Shown here: in pieces, positions 18,968-27,730 of the stretch
Numbering within the stretch: the first letter of the stretch is position 1
How the letters are laid out: every line of letters starts with the position of its first letter
DNA from: Sphingomonas sp. Root241
Lineage (GTDB): Bacteria; Pseudomonadota; Alphaproteobacteria; Sphingomonadales; Sphingomonadaceae
NCBI RefSeq assembly: GCF_001428865.1
Contig: NZ_LMIV01000001.1
Coordinates: forward strand, 367,776 to 431,775
DNA: 64,000 nt
Reading direction: 5' to 3'
The notes under the pieces: model-generated
What the model was told of the DNA's origin: nothing
Database searches by the model: none
Seen by the model: only the letters and a program-made list of their open reading frames with translations
Translations under genes and position numbers: made by a program

Positions 18968-19073
18968 CGTCATCCCGGCCTTGTGCCGGGATCCACTCGG
19001 CCGCACGCGAAAAGCTGGAGGCTCCAGCTTCTCGCCAAGTTGCATAGTGGACCCCGGCACAAGGCCGGGGTGA
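18968..19073. repeat. REPIN-like palindromic element, family B
   Basis: Outer arms CGTCATCCCGGCCTTGTGCC and GGCACAAGGCCGGGGTGA are inverted, as are GGATCCACT and AGTGGACCC inside them. A central hairpin AGCTGGAGGCTCCAGCT completes the element. It lies between the convergent GntR and aminotransferase genes. The arms differ from family A in the hairpin sequence but share the CGTCATCC end. Confidence 0.9.
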
Positions 19074-19085
19074 AAGGGAAGGGGT

Positions 19086-20294
19086 TCAGCCCGCCTTCAC
19101 GCTCGGCGTGTTGACGCCCATCGACTGCAGGTACTTCCGCACGTTGCGCGCCGCCTGACGCAGACGCTGCTCGTTCTCGACCATGGCGATGCGCACGAAC
19201 CCTTCGCCATTCTCGCCGTAACCGACCCCGGGTGCGACCGCGACCTTGGCGTGGCTGAGCAATTGCTTCGAGAATTCGAGACTACCGAGATGCGCGAGCG
19301 CCGGCGGCAGCGGTGCCCAGGCGAACATCGATGCGCGGGGGCTGGGAATGTCCCAGCCGGCGCGGCCGAAGCTCTCGACCAGCACGTCGCGGCGCTTGTG
19401 ATAGAGCTGGCGGTTCTTCTCGACGATGTCCTGCGGGCCGTTGAGCGCAGCGCACGCCGCGGCCTGGACCGGGGTGAAGGCGCCGTAATCGAGATACGAT
19501 TTCACCCGCGTCATCGCGGCGATCAGCTCGCGGTTGCCGACTGCGAAGCCGATCCGCCAGCCTGCCATCGAATAGGTCTTGCTGAGCGACGTGAACTCGA
19601 TCGCGATGTCCTTGGCGCCCTTGACCTGCAGGATCGAGACGGTCGGATTGCCGTCATAATAGAGCTCGGAATAAGCAAGGTCGGAGATGATCCAGACCTT
19701 GTTCTCCTTCGCCCATGCGACCAGCCGTTCGTAGAAGGCGAGGTCGACCGTCTCCGCGGTCGGGTTCGACGGATAATTGACGACGAGGATCGAGGGCCGC
19801 GGGACGGTGAAGTTCATCGCCCGCTCGAGGCTCTCGAAATAATGCTCGTCCGGCGTGGTGGGCACTGCGCGGATCGTCGCGCCGGCGATGATGAAGCCGA
19901 AAGTGTGGATCGGGTAGGAAGGATTGGGCGCGAGGATCACGTCGCCCGGCGCGGTGATCGCCGTGGCGAGGCTTGCGAGCCCTTCCTTCGATCCCATCGT
20001 GACGACCACCTCGGTCTCGGGATCGACTTCGACCCCGAAGCGGCGGCCGTAATAGTTCGCCTGGGCGCGGCGCAGGCCGGGAATGCCCTTGGACTGCGAA
20101 TAGCCGTGCGCGTCGGGTTTCCGCGCTACTTCGCAGAGCTTCTCGATGACATGGTCGGGCGGCGGCAGATCGGGGTTGCCCATGCCGAGATCGATGATGT
20201 CCTCGCCCGCCGCCCGCGCCGCTGCCCGCATGCCGTTGACCTCGGCGATGACGTAGGGCGGCAGCCGCTTGATGCGGTAGAACTCTTCGGACAT
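19086..20294 (-). CDS. PLP-dependent aminotransferase, AlaC/LL-DAP aminotransferase-like
   Basis: A 402-residue class I aminotransferase. The PLP Lys lies in SLSKTYSMAGWRIGFAVGN, substrate-binding DLGMGNPDLPPP is near the N-terminus and NYPSNPTAETVD carries the PLP-pocket Asn. This sequence type is annotated as alanine transaminase AlaC, exchanging the amino group between alanine and 2-oxoglutarate; LL-diaminopimelate aminotransferase is the main alternative. ATG 20294 has GAGAGAAG upstream; GTG 20300 is an alternative. Confidence 0.88.
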   Translation of the reverse strand: MSEEFYRIKRLPPYVIAEVNGMRAAARAAGEDIIDLGMGNPDLPPPDHVIEKLCEVARKPDAHGYSQSKGIPGLRRAQANYYGRRFGVEVDPETEVVVTMGSKEGLASLATAITAPGDVILAPNPSYPIHTFGFIIAGATIRAVPTTPDEHYFESLERAMNFTVPRPSILVVNYPSNPTAETVDLAFYERLVAWAKENKVWIISDLAYSELYYDGNPTVSILQVKGAKDIAIEFTSLSKTYSMAGWRIGFAVGNRELIAAMTRVKSYLDYGAFTPVQAAACAALNGPQDIVEKNRQLYHKRRDVLVESFGRAGWDIPSPRASMFAWAPLPPALAHLGSLEFSKQLLSHAKVAVAPGVGYGENGEGFVRIAMVENEQRLRQAARNVRKYLQSMGVNTPSVKAG

Positions 20295-20425
20295 TTCCAC
20301 TTCTCTCTCGAATTTGGGCGCTGCATTGCGCCGTGAAGCGTTCCTACGCCATTCCTGCGTGTCCGGGAATGACGTCTTGGCTTGTCGGCGCTAAAGGGGC
20401 CGTACTCGCCGCTGGAGAGGAACGC

Positions 20426-22147
20426 ATGGCCGATACCACGACCCCACTTCCAAGCCTCGAGGACCTCCAGCATTGGACCTGGGTGCTGGGCAAGGCGCAG
20501 CAGATGATGCTCGAGCACGGCTTCGACATGATGGAGCATATCCCGGCGGCACCCGCGATGGATCCGACCAGTGCGCTGCGGGCGGGCGCAAGCTTCTGGG
20601 CCGACACCATGCAACTATGGCAGCGCTTTCTCGATCCGGCGCATGCGACGCCGTTCGAGGAGACGCCGGAGCAGGCGAGGGACAAGCGCTTCAAGGCACC
20701 GCAATGGCGCGAGGAGCCGGTATTCGACTTCCTCCGGCAGAGCTATTTCGTAATCGCCGACAATCTGCTGAAGGGCGTCGATGCGCTGGAGAATGTGGAT
20801 CCGAAGCAGAAGGAGCAGATCCGCTTCGCGACCAAGGGCTTCATCGACGCAGTGAGTCCGACCAACTTCCCGGCGACCAATCCGCAGGTGCTCGAGAAGA
20901 TCGTCGAGACCAAGGGCGAGAGCCTGCTCAAGGGCCTGCAGAACATGCTGTCGGATATCGCCAAGGGGCAGATGACGCAGACCGCCGAGGGCGCGTTCGA
21001 GCTGGGCAAGAACCTGGCGATGACCCCGGGCAAGGTCGTCAAGCGCACGCCCTTGTACGAGCTGATCCAATATTCGCCGGTGACCAAGCAGGTCTACGAG
21101 ACGCCGCTGATCATCTTCCCGCCCTGGATCAACCGCTTCTACATCCTCGATCTGACGCCCGAGAAAAGTTTCATCCGCTGGGCGGTCGAGCAGGGGCTCA
21201 CCGTCTTCGTCGTCTCGTGGAAGTCCGCCGACGCGACGATGAAGGACGTCGTCTGGGACGATTATGTCGAGCGCGGCCAGATCGACGCGATCGACACGGT
21301 GCGCGAGCTGCTCGGCGTCGAGAGCGTGCACGCCATCGGCTATTGCGTGGCGGGGACGACATTGGCGGCGACGCTCGCGGTGCTGGCGGCACGCGGGCAG
21401 AGCGAGAAGGTCAGGAGCGCAACCTTCTTCACGGCCCAGGTCGATTTCTCCGAAGCCGGCGATCTGACCATGTTCGTCGACGACGACCAGCTTGCGCTGA
21501 TCAAGAGCCTCGGTGCCGAGGGATTCCTGGATGGACGCTATATGGCGGCGACCTTCAACCTGCTGCGCGGACGCGACCTGATCTGGAACTATGTCACCAA
21601 CAATTACCTGATGGGGCAGGATTATGTGCCGTTCGACCTGCTCCATTGGAACTCCGACGTCACCAATCTGCCCGCGACCTGGCATCTGAGCTATCTCACG
21701 GATCTGTACCGCGACAACAAACTGGCGGTACCGGGCCTTCTCTCGATCGAAGGCACGCCGGTCGATCTGACGAAGATCACGACCCCGACCTATGTCCAAG
21801 CCGGTCGCGAAGATCATATCGCGCCCGCAGCAAGCGTCTGGAAGATCACCCATCATTTCAAGGGGCCATTGAAGTTCGTGCTGGCGGGATCGGGCCATAT
21901 CGCCGGAGTGGTGAACCCGCCGGCGGCAGGCAAATACCAATATTGGGTCAACGACCAGAAGGTCGAGACGCTCGCCGAATTCATGGCGGGTGCCCGGGAA
22001 ACCAAGGGGAGTTGGTGGCCCGATTGGGTGGGATGGATCGAAAGCGTCGATGCCGCCAAGGTGGATGCAAAAGGTGCACGCGTGCCCGGAAAGGGCAAGT
22101 TCAAGGCACTTGAAGATGCGCCGGGGAGCTATGTACGCACCCGCTAA
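20426..22147 (+). CDS. phaC: Class I poly(R)-hydroxyalkanoic acid synthase
   Basis: A 573-residue PHA synthase that polymerises hydroxyacyl-CoA at the surface of PHA granules. The lipase-like box GYCVAG carries the catalytic Cys307, and Asp463 (in REDHIAP) and His491 (in GSGHIAG) complete the triad. The N-terminal domain contains FDFLRQSYF and PPWINRFYILDL, typical of class I. The length matches stand-alone class I enzymes, so no PhaE or PhaR subunit is expected. ATG 20426 has a strong GGAGAGGA site. The phasin gene follows 115 bp downstream. Confidence 0.96.
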   Translation: MADTTTPLPSLEDLQHWTWVLGKAQQMMLEHGFDMMEHIPAAPAMDPTSALRAGASFWADTMQLWQRFLDPAHATPFEETPEQARDKRFKAPQWREEPVFDFLRQSYFVIADNLLKGVDALENVDPKQKEQIRFATKGFIDAVSPTNFPATNPQVLEKIVETKGESLLKGLQNMLSDIAKGQMTQTAEGAFELGKNLAMTPGKVVKRTPLYELIQYSPVTKQVYETPLIIFPPWINRFYILDLTPEKSFIRWAVEQGLTVFVVSWKSADATMKDVVWDDYVERGQIDAIDTVRELLGVESVHAIGYCVAGTTLAATLAVLAARGQSEKVRSATFFTAQVDFSEAGDLTMFVDDDQLALIKSLGAEGFLDGRYMAATFNLLRGRDLIWNYVTNNYLMGQDYVPFDLLHWNSDVTNLPATWHLSYLTDLYRDNKLAVPGLLSIEGTPVDLTKITTPTYVQAGREDHIAPAASVWKITHHFKGPLKFVLAGSGHIAGVVNPPAAGKYQYWVNDQKVETLAEFMAGARETKGSWWPDWVGWIESVDAAKVDAKGARVPGKGKFKALEDAPGSYVRTR

Positions 22148-22177
22148 AGCCTTCATTCCGTGACGTAAACGTCTTTA

Positions 22178-22192
22178 TTGTGCAGTGCACAA
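22178..22192. promoter_or_regulatory. TTGTGCA-G-TGCACAA palindrome upstream of phasin
   Basis: A perfect 7+1+7 inverted repeat in the phaC-phasin gap. It follows another inverted repeat, GACGT-AA-ACGTC (22162-22173). TGC/GCA half-sites are shared with the element 36 bp further on, suggesting a second, differently spaced site for the same regulator. Confidence 0.5.
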
Positions 22193-22227
22193 AAATGCTC
22201 TTGCAACGCGCGCAACAACCCCCTACA

Positions 22228-22242
22228 TGCTGCATTGCAGCA
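22228..22242. promoter_or_regulatory. PhaR-type operator upstream of phasin
   Basis: A perfect inverted repeat TGCTGC-ATT-GCAGCA containing CTGC-N3-GCAG, the site type bound by PhaR in Rhodobacter and Paracoccus. It lies 21 bp before the phasin ATG, where a repressor would block transcription or initiation. Established model: PhaR leaves this DNA when PHA granules form and titrate it. The phaR gene itself is not in the window. Confidence 0.7.
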
Positions 22243-22262
22243 ATAGTCAGGGGACGATTCGC

Positions 22263-23018
22263 ATGGCCACCAAGGGACCGAAAGCGCCGGCAAAAACCGT
22301 CGCTCCGAAGCCTGCGGCGCGCGCCAGGAAGCCGGCCGCGCCCAAGGCTGAGGCTGTTGTTTCCAAGGCTGAAAAGTCCGCGCCGGTCGTTGTTGCCGAG
22401 GCTGTTGCCCCGGTGATTGCTCCCGAGCCGGCACCGGTCGTGGAGGCAGCGTCGCAGGAAGTAGTCGAGACCGTCGAAATCGCGGCAGAGCAGGCCCAAG
22501 CCGCCGCCGCGGAAACCGTCAACGTAGCCGAGGCCGTCGTCGAGACCGCCCCGGAAACCATCGTCAAGGAAACCATCAGCATGGCTACCAATTTCGAAAC
22601 CAATACCGCCAAGGCCCAGGCTCTGTTCGCGGACTTCAACGATCGCACCAAGGCCGCCGTCGAGAAGTCGACCAAGCTCGTCGAAGAGGCCAATGAGTTC
22701 GCCAAGGGCAACCTCGAGGCCGTCGTCGAGTCGGGCCGTATCGCCGCCAAGGGCTTCGAGACCCTCGGTCAGGACGCCGCCGAATATGGCCGCAAGTCGT
22801 TCGAGAGCGCGACTGCCGCGCTGAAGTCGTTCGCGACCGTCAAGTCGCCGACCGAATTCTTCAAGCTGCAGAGCGACTTCGTCCGTGGCGCGTTCGACTC
22901 GTATGTCGCCGAAGCCTCGAAGAACACCGAAGCCGTGCTCAAGCTCGCCGGCGACGCCGCGCAGCCGATTTCGAGCCGCTTCGCGGTCGCCGCCGAGAAG
23001 GTGAAGACTGCTGCCTGA
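22263..23018 (+). CDS. Phasin family protein with long Ala/Pro/Glu-rich N-terminus
   Basis: A 251-residue protein. The C-terminal about 145 residues form a phasin_2-type amphipathic helical domain (NTAKAQALFADFNDRTKAAVEKSTKLVEE and the SPTEFFKLQSDFVRGAFDSY region, here abbreviated). It is preceded by about 100 residues of low-complexity Ala/Pro/Lys/Val/Glu sequence. Phasins coat PHA granules. An internal ATG (MATNFETN, at 22581) could give a shorter phasin of usual length. GGGGA precedes the first ATG. It has a PhaR-type operator upstream and an intrinsic terminator downstream. Confidence 0.92.
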   Translation: MATKGPKAPAKTVAPKPAARARKPAAPKAEAVVSKAEKSAPVVVAEAVAPVIAPEPAPVVEAASQEVVETVEIAAEQAQAAAAETVNVAEAVVETAPETIVKETISMATNFETNTAKAQALFADFNDRTKAAVEKSTKLVEEANEFAKGNLEAVVESGRIAAKGFETLGQDAAEYGRKSFESATAALKSFATVKSPTEFFKLQSDFVRGAFDSYVAEASKNTEAVLKLAGDAAQPISSRFAVAAEKVKTAA

Positions 23019-23048
23019 GCGCATCGCGCTCCAGTAAACGCGTAAATA

Positions 23049-23084
23049 GGGCGGCTGCCGAAAGGCGGCCGCCCTTTTCTTTTT
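23049..23084 (+). terminator. Intrinsic terminator of the phasin gene
   Basis: The stem GGGCGGC/GCCGCCC is extended by an imperfect inner stem around a GAAA loop and followed by TTTTCTTTTT. It lies 30 bases after the phasin stop. Confidence 0.92.
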
Positions 23085-23166
23085 GACGATGCGTGCTTTT
23101 TTTGGAGCCGTGCGGCATTGTTGCGGCCTTGCCTCCGATCCGGCGAACCCATATTTTCAACGCGAC

Positions 23167-23532
23167 ATGGCCGAACCCACCAAATTCATGATCCAGATGG
23201 CCGAGAACGGCGACGACGACGACACGGGCACCCGCGACCCGTCGGTCGGGCTCGCGACGCGCACGCGCACGCGGACCAAGAAGCCGACGCCGTACCGCGT
23301 GCTGATGCTCAACGACGATTACACACCGATGGAGTTCGTCGTCCTGTGCCTCCAGCGCTTCTTCCGGATGAACATGGAGGAAGCGACACGGGTAATGCTC
23401 CACGTCCATCAGCGCGGCGTGGGGGTGTGCGGGGTGTTCAGCTACGAAGTCGCCGAGACCAAGGTGAGCCAGGTGATCGACTTCGCCCGGCAGAACCAGC
23501 ACCCGCTCCAGTGCACGCTGGAGAAGGCGTGA
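23167..23532 (+). CDS. clpS: ATP-dependent Clp protease adaptor ClpS
   Basis: A 121-residue ClpS. It binds N-degron substrates and delivers them to ClpAP. The motif [15 protein letters not shown] near residue 44 forms the N-end-rule pocket with its Asp residues, and [23 protein letters not shown] completes the domain. The first 40 residues are a flexible acidic/basic extension, as needed for ClpA inhibition. The start is uncertain because no clear ribosome site is present; ATG 23191 is an alternative. No clpA is adjacent, unlike in many proteobacteria. Confidence 0.94.
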   Translation: MAEPTKFMIQMAENGDDDDTGTRDPSVGLATRTRTRTKKPTPYRVLMLNDDYTPMEFVVLCLQRFFRMNMEEATRVMLHVHQRGVGVCGVFSYEVAETKVSQVIDFARQNQHPLQCTLEKA

Positions 23533-23536
23533 ACCG

Positions 23537-24274
23537 CTAGCTCCGCGGTTGCGGCAGCCAACTCAGGTCCAGGCCCTGGAAGCGGTTGACGTAATTGGCC
23601 GCGCTGGCGAGTGCGCGTTCGTCGATCAGCGTGACCCGGCCCGCTTCGCGGCGGATCAGGCCGTCCTCCTCCAATTGGCGCAGCATGCGGTTGACGTGGA
23701 CCGCGGTGAGCCCGGTGGCGTCGCCGATCTCCTCCTGCGTCAGGCCGAGCACGAAGGCATTGGCGATGCTCCTGTCGGTCGCGCGCAGGCGGTTGCGCAG
23801 CTCGATCAGCAATGCGGCGACCCGCGCCTTGGCGCTGGTGCGGCCGAGGGCGGCGAGCCGGTCGGTCAGCGCCACGCGCTCGATCTGGCAATAAACGAGG
23901 ATCAGCGCCGAGAGCCGCGGATGATCGCGTATGATCTCCGACAAAGCGGCACGGTCGAACGGGGAGACCACGCAATCGGAAAGCGCCGCCAGGGTCTCGG
24001 GCGCTTCCTGATAGACTGCGCTCGACACGCCGAGCATATCGCCGGGGAACAGGAAGCGCAGGATCTGCCGGCTGCCGTCGTCGAGCAGCACATAGCTCAT
24101 CATCAGCCCCTTGCGGAGGATGAAGAGCTCGTTGCACGCCTCATTCTCACGCTGCAGCACCGCTCCGCGGCGCACGCGCCGCTTGCGTTCCTCCAGTTTT
24201 TCGAGCGCGCCCCGTTCGCCTTTGGTCAGGTCGACGAGTTCACCCAGCACATCCGCGAAACAACTACCCGACAC
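23537..24274 (-). CDS. Crp/Fnr family transcriptional regulator
   Basis: A 245-residue regulator with an N-terminal cyclic-nucleotide-binding-type beta roll (about residues 25-120) and a C-terminal winged helix, with LTQEEIGDATGLTAVHVNRMLRQL as the recognition segment. It lacks the N-terminal Cys cluster of FNR, so it is not an obvious oxygen-sensing Fe-S protein. The HVNR recognition helix is typical of an uncharacterised alphaproteobacterial clade. GTG 24274 is chosen with a G-rich site 11 bases upstream; TTG 24304 is possible. It is divergent from murA. Confidence 0.88.
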   Translation of the reverse strand: MSGSCFADVLGELVDLTKGERGALEKLEERKRRVRRGAVLQRENEACNELFILRKGLMMSYVLLDDGSRQILRFLFPGDMLGVSSAVYQEAPETLAALSDCVVSPFDRAALSEIIRDHPRLSALILVYCQIERVALTDRLAALGRTSAKARVAALLIELRNRLRATDRSIANAFVLGLTQEEIGDATGLTAVHVNRMLRQLEEDGLIRREAGRVTLIDERALASAANYVNRFQGLDLSWLPQPRS

Positions 24275-24398
24275 GCTTTTGAATTCCCCCCACCCGACGT
24301 GCAAAGCAGTGCCGTGGAATCAATGCATTAAAGTCGATCAATCGGTTTCACGGACTGCCGCGCTTGCGCACGCGCCATGAGCGGCTAGAAGCTCGGCC

Positions 24399-25682
24399 AT
24401 GGACCGCATCCTCATCCGTGGCGGAAATCGCCTTTCCGGGAAAATCGCCGTTTCGGGGGCGAAAAACGCCGCGCTCACGCTGATGCCCTGCGCATTGCTG
24501 ACCGACGAGCCCCTCACACTCCGGAACCTGCCACGCCTCGCGGATGTCGACAGCTTCGGACATCTACTGAACGAACTCGGCGCCTCGACGGCGATCGAAG
24601 GCACGCGGCCCAATGATTTCGGCCGGGTGATGACCACGCGCGCCGGCAAGCTGACCTCGACCGTCGCGCCCTATGACATCGTCCGGAAGATGCGCGCCTC
24701 GATCCTCGTGCTGGGGCCGCTGCTCGGCCGCGCAGGCGAGGCGACGGTGTCGTTGCCCGGCGGCTGCGCGATCGGCAACCGGCCGATCGACCTGCACCTC
24801 AAGGCATTGCAGGCGATGGGTGCGGAGATCGAAGTCGCCGCAGGCTATGTGAAGGCCAGCGCGCCGGGCGGGCGCCTCAAGGGCGGGCGCTTCAGTTTCC
24901 CGGTGGTGTCGGTCGGGGCGACCGAGAATGCGCTGATGGCGGCGGTGACCTGCAAGGGTACGACCGTGCTCGACAATGCGGCACGCGAGCCCGAGATCGT
25001 CGATCTCTGCAATCTGCTCGTCGCGATGGGGGCGCAGATCAACGGCATCGGCACCGAGCAGCTGGAGATCGAAGGCAAGGACCGCCTGCACGGCGCGACC
25101 TACGCCGTGATGCCTGACCGGATCGAGGCGGGCAGCTATGCCTGCGCCGCGGCGATCACCGGCGGCGATGTCGAACTGGTCGGTGCCGAGGCGAACGACA
25201 TGCGCGCAACCCTCGACGCGCTCATCCAGGCCGGCGTGACGGTCGAGGAAAAGAAGAGCGGCATCCGCATCGCGGCAGAGGGCAAGCTCAAGCCGCTGAC
25301 GCTGTCTACCGCGCCTTTCCCGGGCTTCGCAACCGACATGCAGGCGCAGTTCATGGCGATGCAACTGGTCGCCGAGGGGGCCAGCGTGTTCACCGAGACG
25401 ATCTTCGAGAACCGCTACATGCACGTGCCCGAGCTGGCGCGCATGGGCGCGCATATCGATGTACGCGGGCGCACCGCCGTCGTGCACGGGCCGACCAAGC
25501 TGGTCGGCGCGCCGGTGATGGCGACCGACCTGCGCGCATCGATGAGCCTGATCATTGCCGGCCTCGTTGCCGAGGGCGAGACGCAGGTCAATCGCGTCTA
25601 TCATCTCGACCGCGGCTACGAACGGCTCGAGGAGAAGCTCCAGGGCGTTGGCGCCGATATCGAGCGCGTCGGCGACGGCTGA
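24399..25682 (+). CDS. murA: UDP-N-acetylglucosamine 1-carboxyvinyltransferase
   Basis: A 427-residue MurA, catalysing the first committed step of peptidoglycan synthesis (enolpyruvyl transfer to UDP-GlcNAc). The N-terminal [19 protein letters not shown] is diagnostic. The catalytic, fosfomycin-reactive Cys is in [15 protein letters not shown], and [15 protein letters not shown] is the late conserved segment. The length matches Gram-negative MurA. It is monocistronic by appearance, followed by a 331-bp gap that carries a repeat element. Confidence 0.97.
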   Translation: MDRILIRGGNRLSGKIAVSGAKNAALTLMPCALLTDEPLTLRNLPRLADVDSFGHLLNELGASTAIEGTRPNDFGRVMTTRAGKLTSTVAPYDIVRKMRASILVLGPLLGRAGEATVSLPGGCAIGNRPIDLHLKALQAMGAEIEVAAGYVKASAPGGRLKGGRFSFPVVSVGATENALMAAVTCKGTTVLDNAAREPEIVDLCNLLVAMGAQINGIGTEQLEIEGKDRLHGATYAVMPDRIEAGSYACAAAITGGDVELVGAEANDMRATLDALIQAGVTVEEKKSGIRIAAEGKLKPLTLSTAPFPGFATDMQAQFMAMQLVAEGASVFTETIFENRYMHVPELARMGAHIDVRGRTAVVHGPTKLVGAPVMATDLRASMSLIIAGLVAEGETQVNRVYHLDRGYERLEEKLQGVGADIERVGDG

Positions 25683-25684
25683 CG

Positions 25685-25832
25685 CTCGCCGCTAAATTGA
25701 CTCTTTTGTCGGAAACGCGATTCATCTCGCAACATTCTTTCGCGAGGAAGAGGCAAGTTGCTGACGAGTCAAAGAGCGGCGGCGCAGTGGCCGACACCGC
25801 GAGCCAAGCAGGTGAAATCCTACATTGCAAGC
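25685..25832 (-). repeat. Three-copy intergenic element with boxA-like motif, copy 2 (full length)
   Basis: Read on the minus strand it starts with the 17-mer TTGCAATGTAGGATTTC (25830 to 25814). CTCTTTGAC follows at 25776 to 25768, then CGAAAGAATGTTGCG and GATGAATCGCGTTTC, and it ends with GAGTCAA. It aligns with copy 1 almost throughout, with variable loops in between. It points towards the 3' end of murA. The rest of the 25683-26013 gap has no other recognisable feature except TTGCA repeats near 25840-25855. Confidence 0.75.
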
Positions 25833-26013
25833 AGGCGGTTGCAGGGTCTGCAATCGATCAATATCAGCCCTTCAGCGCTCCTGCTTTCGCCGGAGCACGA
25901 GCTGCTGCGACCGCTAATCACAGTGGCGAACAATGGAACAATGATGAACTCCGGTCAGGCGATTGCCCCACGCGCTTGTTAGCGATACCATCGCAAGAAA
26001 CAGGAGGGGCTGA

Positions 26014-26451
26014 ATGCGCACGCTTGAACTGGCAGCTATGGCTGCCGCGCTGACCCTTGCGGGTGCAGCGCATGCCCAGGTGTCTGGCAATCCCGCCCCG
26101 TCGGCGCCTCCGCCGCCACCCGAAATTCGCAGCCCCGACACGCGCGATTTCGACTTCAACCGGATGCGGGACGAGGTCGCCGGCCGCGCCGCGGGCCCGA
26201 CCAGATCGCTACGCCCGGTCCCCGTGACTCCGGAAGATGTCACGCCGGGCAGCGACGTGCGGGATTCGAAGGGCGTCGTGATCGGCTCGATCGAGAGGGT
26301 GGGCATGGGGTACGCGGTGATCGTCAGCCCGGGCGGCAAGATCGAAGTGGAATTCGCCTCGCTCGCAAAGAACAACAAGGGGCTGCTGATCAACATGCCC
26401 AAGGCCAAATTCGACGCGATAGTAGCGGGCAGCCACAAGCCGGCGAACTGA
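26014..26451 (+). CDS. Exported protein of unknown function, PRC-barrel-like C-terminus
   Basis: A 145-residue protein with a signal peptide ending at AHAQ (residue 22), a Pro-rich linker (PSAPPPPPE) and a C-terminal domain with VTPGSDVRDSKGVVIGSIERVG, resembling PRC-barrel or related beta sheets that bind partner proteins. The motif DSKGVVIGSI followed by a beta-rich hydrophilic part supports this but is not decisive. AGGAGG lies upstream of the ATG. It is a lone gene between murA and a convergent esterase gene. Function unknown. Confidence 0.65.
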   Translation: MRTLELAAMAAALTLAGAAHAQVSGNPAPSAPPPPPEIRSPDTRDFDFNRMRDEVAGRAAGPTRSLRPVPVTPEDVTPGSDVRDSKGVVIGSIERVGMGYAVIVSPGGKIEVEFASLAKNNKGLLINMPKAKFDAIVAGSHKPAN

Positions 26452-26564
26452 GGCTGACCGCCCTAGCGAAGCCATCAGAAGCGGACCTGCAGCGACCATC
26501 TCCGTCTGCAGTCGCGGAGACCGCCTTGCCCCGAAGAACGGAATCGAGGGCTGGTCAGTCCGGC

Positions 26565-27434
26565 TCAGGGCCCCGGAGCCGGCCCTGTTTCAGGAGCGCG
26601 GGGAAGGAATGCAAACCTCAGCCCGCGCGTATAGGATTCGAATGGAGCTCCGCCATGACGCTCGCCTTCTACTATGCGGAAATCATAGTCGAAGCCGGCA
26701 TGGCGCCGCGAGGCCAGCCGTTGATTGAAGCGAATCACGCCGTTTAAATAGGCAGGTGACTCGTTGCTTCCGACGGACATGTAGAGGCGCCCCTTCAGCG
26801 TGGCGCCGGATTGAGCGAAACGCTCTTCATATCGAAAGAGCCAATCATCGCTCACGGTTACGGCAGGCGTCGCGGCGATATATGCCTGGAACAGTTCGGG
26901 CCTGCTGAACATGGCGTAAAGTGTGAATAGCCCTCCGAGAGAGGCTCCTGCCAGCACCCGGTAGGACGGGTCAGTGTGATACTCCGCGTCCACCAGCGGA
27001 ATTATCCTGCTTCGCAGCGTTTCCAGAAAATCTGCCGCGTGTCCGGATTTTTCGCCATTATCGCCAAAGGGGGCTGGCGAAAGTTCCCATCGGCGCAGAT
27101 CACCGAAATCGAGGCCGGAGCCAGCATATCCCAATCCTATCGTGATGAATTCCGGCACGACCCGATCATAGGCAAGACCCCCTCCCATGTTCGTGATCTT
27201 GGGGAAATCCCAATAACCGTCAGTTACATAGACGACCGGATAGCGTCGGGCGGGATCTTTCCCGTAGCTTGCCGGTAAACCCACGTACAACGCATAGTGC
27301 CGACCGTTGCTGGTGACCGGCAAAGTCAGTATTCTCGAATTCGGGATCGTATATCCAGGTGCGGCCTCTTGAGCATTTACGGGCCCCAATCCGACAAAAG
27401 CCAGGCTGAAAAGCGAAAGAGCGCCGTAGAACAT
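26565..27434 (-). CDS. Exported alpha/beta hydrolase-fold esterase (Fes/EstD-like)
   Basis: A 289-residue secreted hydrolase. A signal peptide (FYGALSLFSLAFVGLGPVNAQ) leads to a D-fold esterase domain with YPVVYVTDGYW, the nucleophile elbow GASLGG, and a C-terminal His in GERHGG. This arrangement matches the putative-esterase family that includes siderophore esterases and acyl-transferase-like proteins. ATG 27434 is preferred to 27491 because it begins the signal peptide and has AAGGGG upstream. GC content is visibly lower than in flanking genes, which may mean acquisition by transfer. Confidence 0.8.
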   Translation of the reverse strand: MFYGALSLFSLAFVGLGPVNAQEAAPGYTIPNSRILTLPVTSNGRHYALYVGLPASYGKDPARRYPVVYVTDGYWDFPKITNMGGGLAYDRVVPEFITIGLGYAGSGLDFGDLRRWELSPAPFGDNGEKSGHAADFLETLRSRIIPLVDAEYHTDPSYRVLAGASLGGLFTLYAMFSRPELFQAYIAATPAVTVSDDWLFRYEERFAQSGATLKGRLYMSVGSNESPAYLNGVIRFNQRLASRRHAGFDYDFRIVEGERHGGAPFESYTRGLRFAFLPRAPETGPAPGP

Positions 27435-27730
27435 TTGATCGATGCCCCTTGCCAAACGGATATGCGCGCCCGTCGAAACGATGGCTATCAATTTCGGCTA
27501 TTGCCCTCAAGCCAGGTGGCGGGTTGTGGGAACCTATTACGGCCCGTTTACGGCCGAGATCGGGAGCGTAGCCGCCGCTCGACCTGATCGGCCGGTTCTT
27601 GCCGCCTGACGGATTTCAGCGAAATCGTCCGGAAAGCCGGCACCGGGACAGTTCATCCGGAAGCGCGCAGTCATTCTGACACACAAGTTTGCCATGGGCC
27701 CCGGATACGCAAAGTCCGGGGGCAAGTCAG

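Noticed and set aside
24328-24341. FNR/FixK-type box TTAAA-GTCG-ATCAA between the Crp/Fnr gene and murA
   Set aside because: Only one half matches the TTGAT-N4-ATCAA consensus; too weak to call.
27530-27560. EcfG-like GGAAC and CGTT boxes between the divergent esterase and DUF6454-like genes
   Set aside because: The spacing is about 11 bases, far from the required 16-17.
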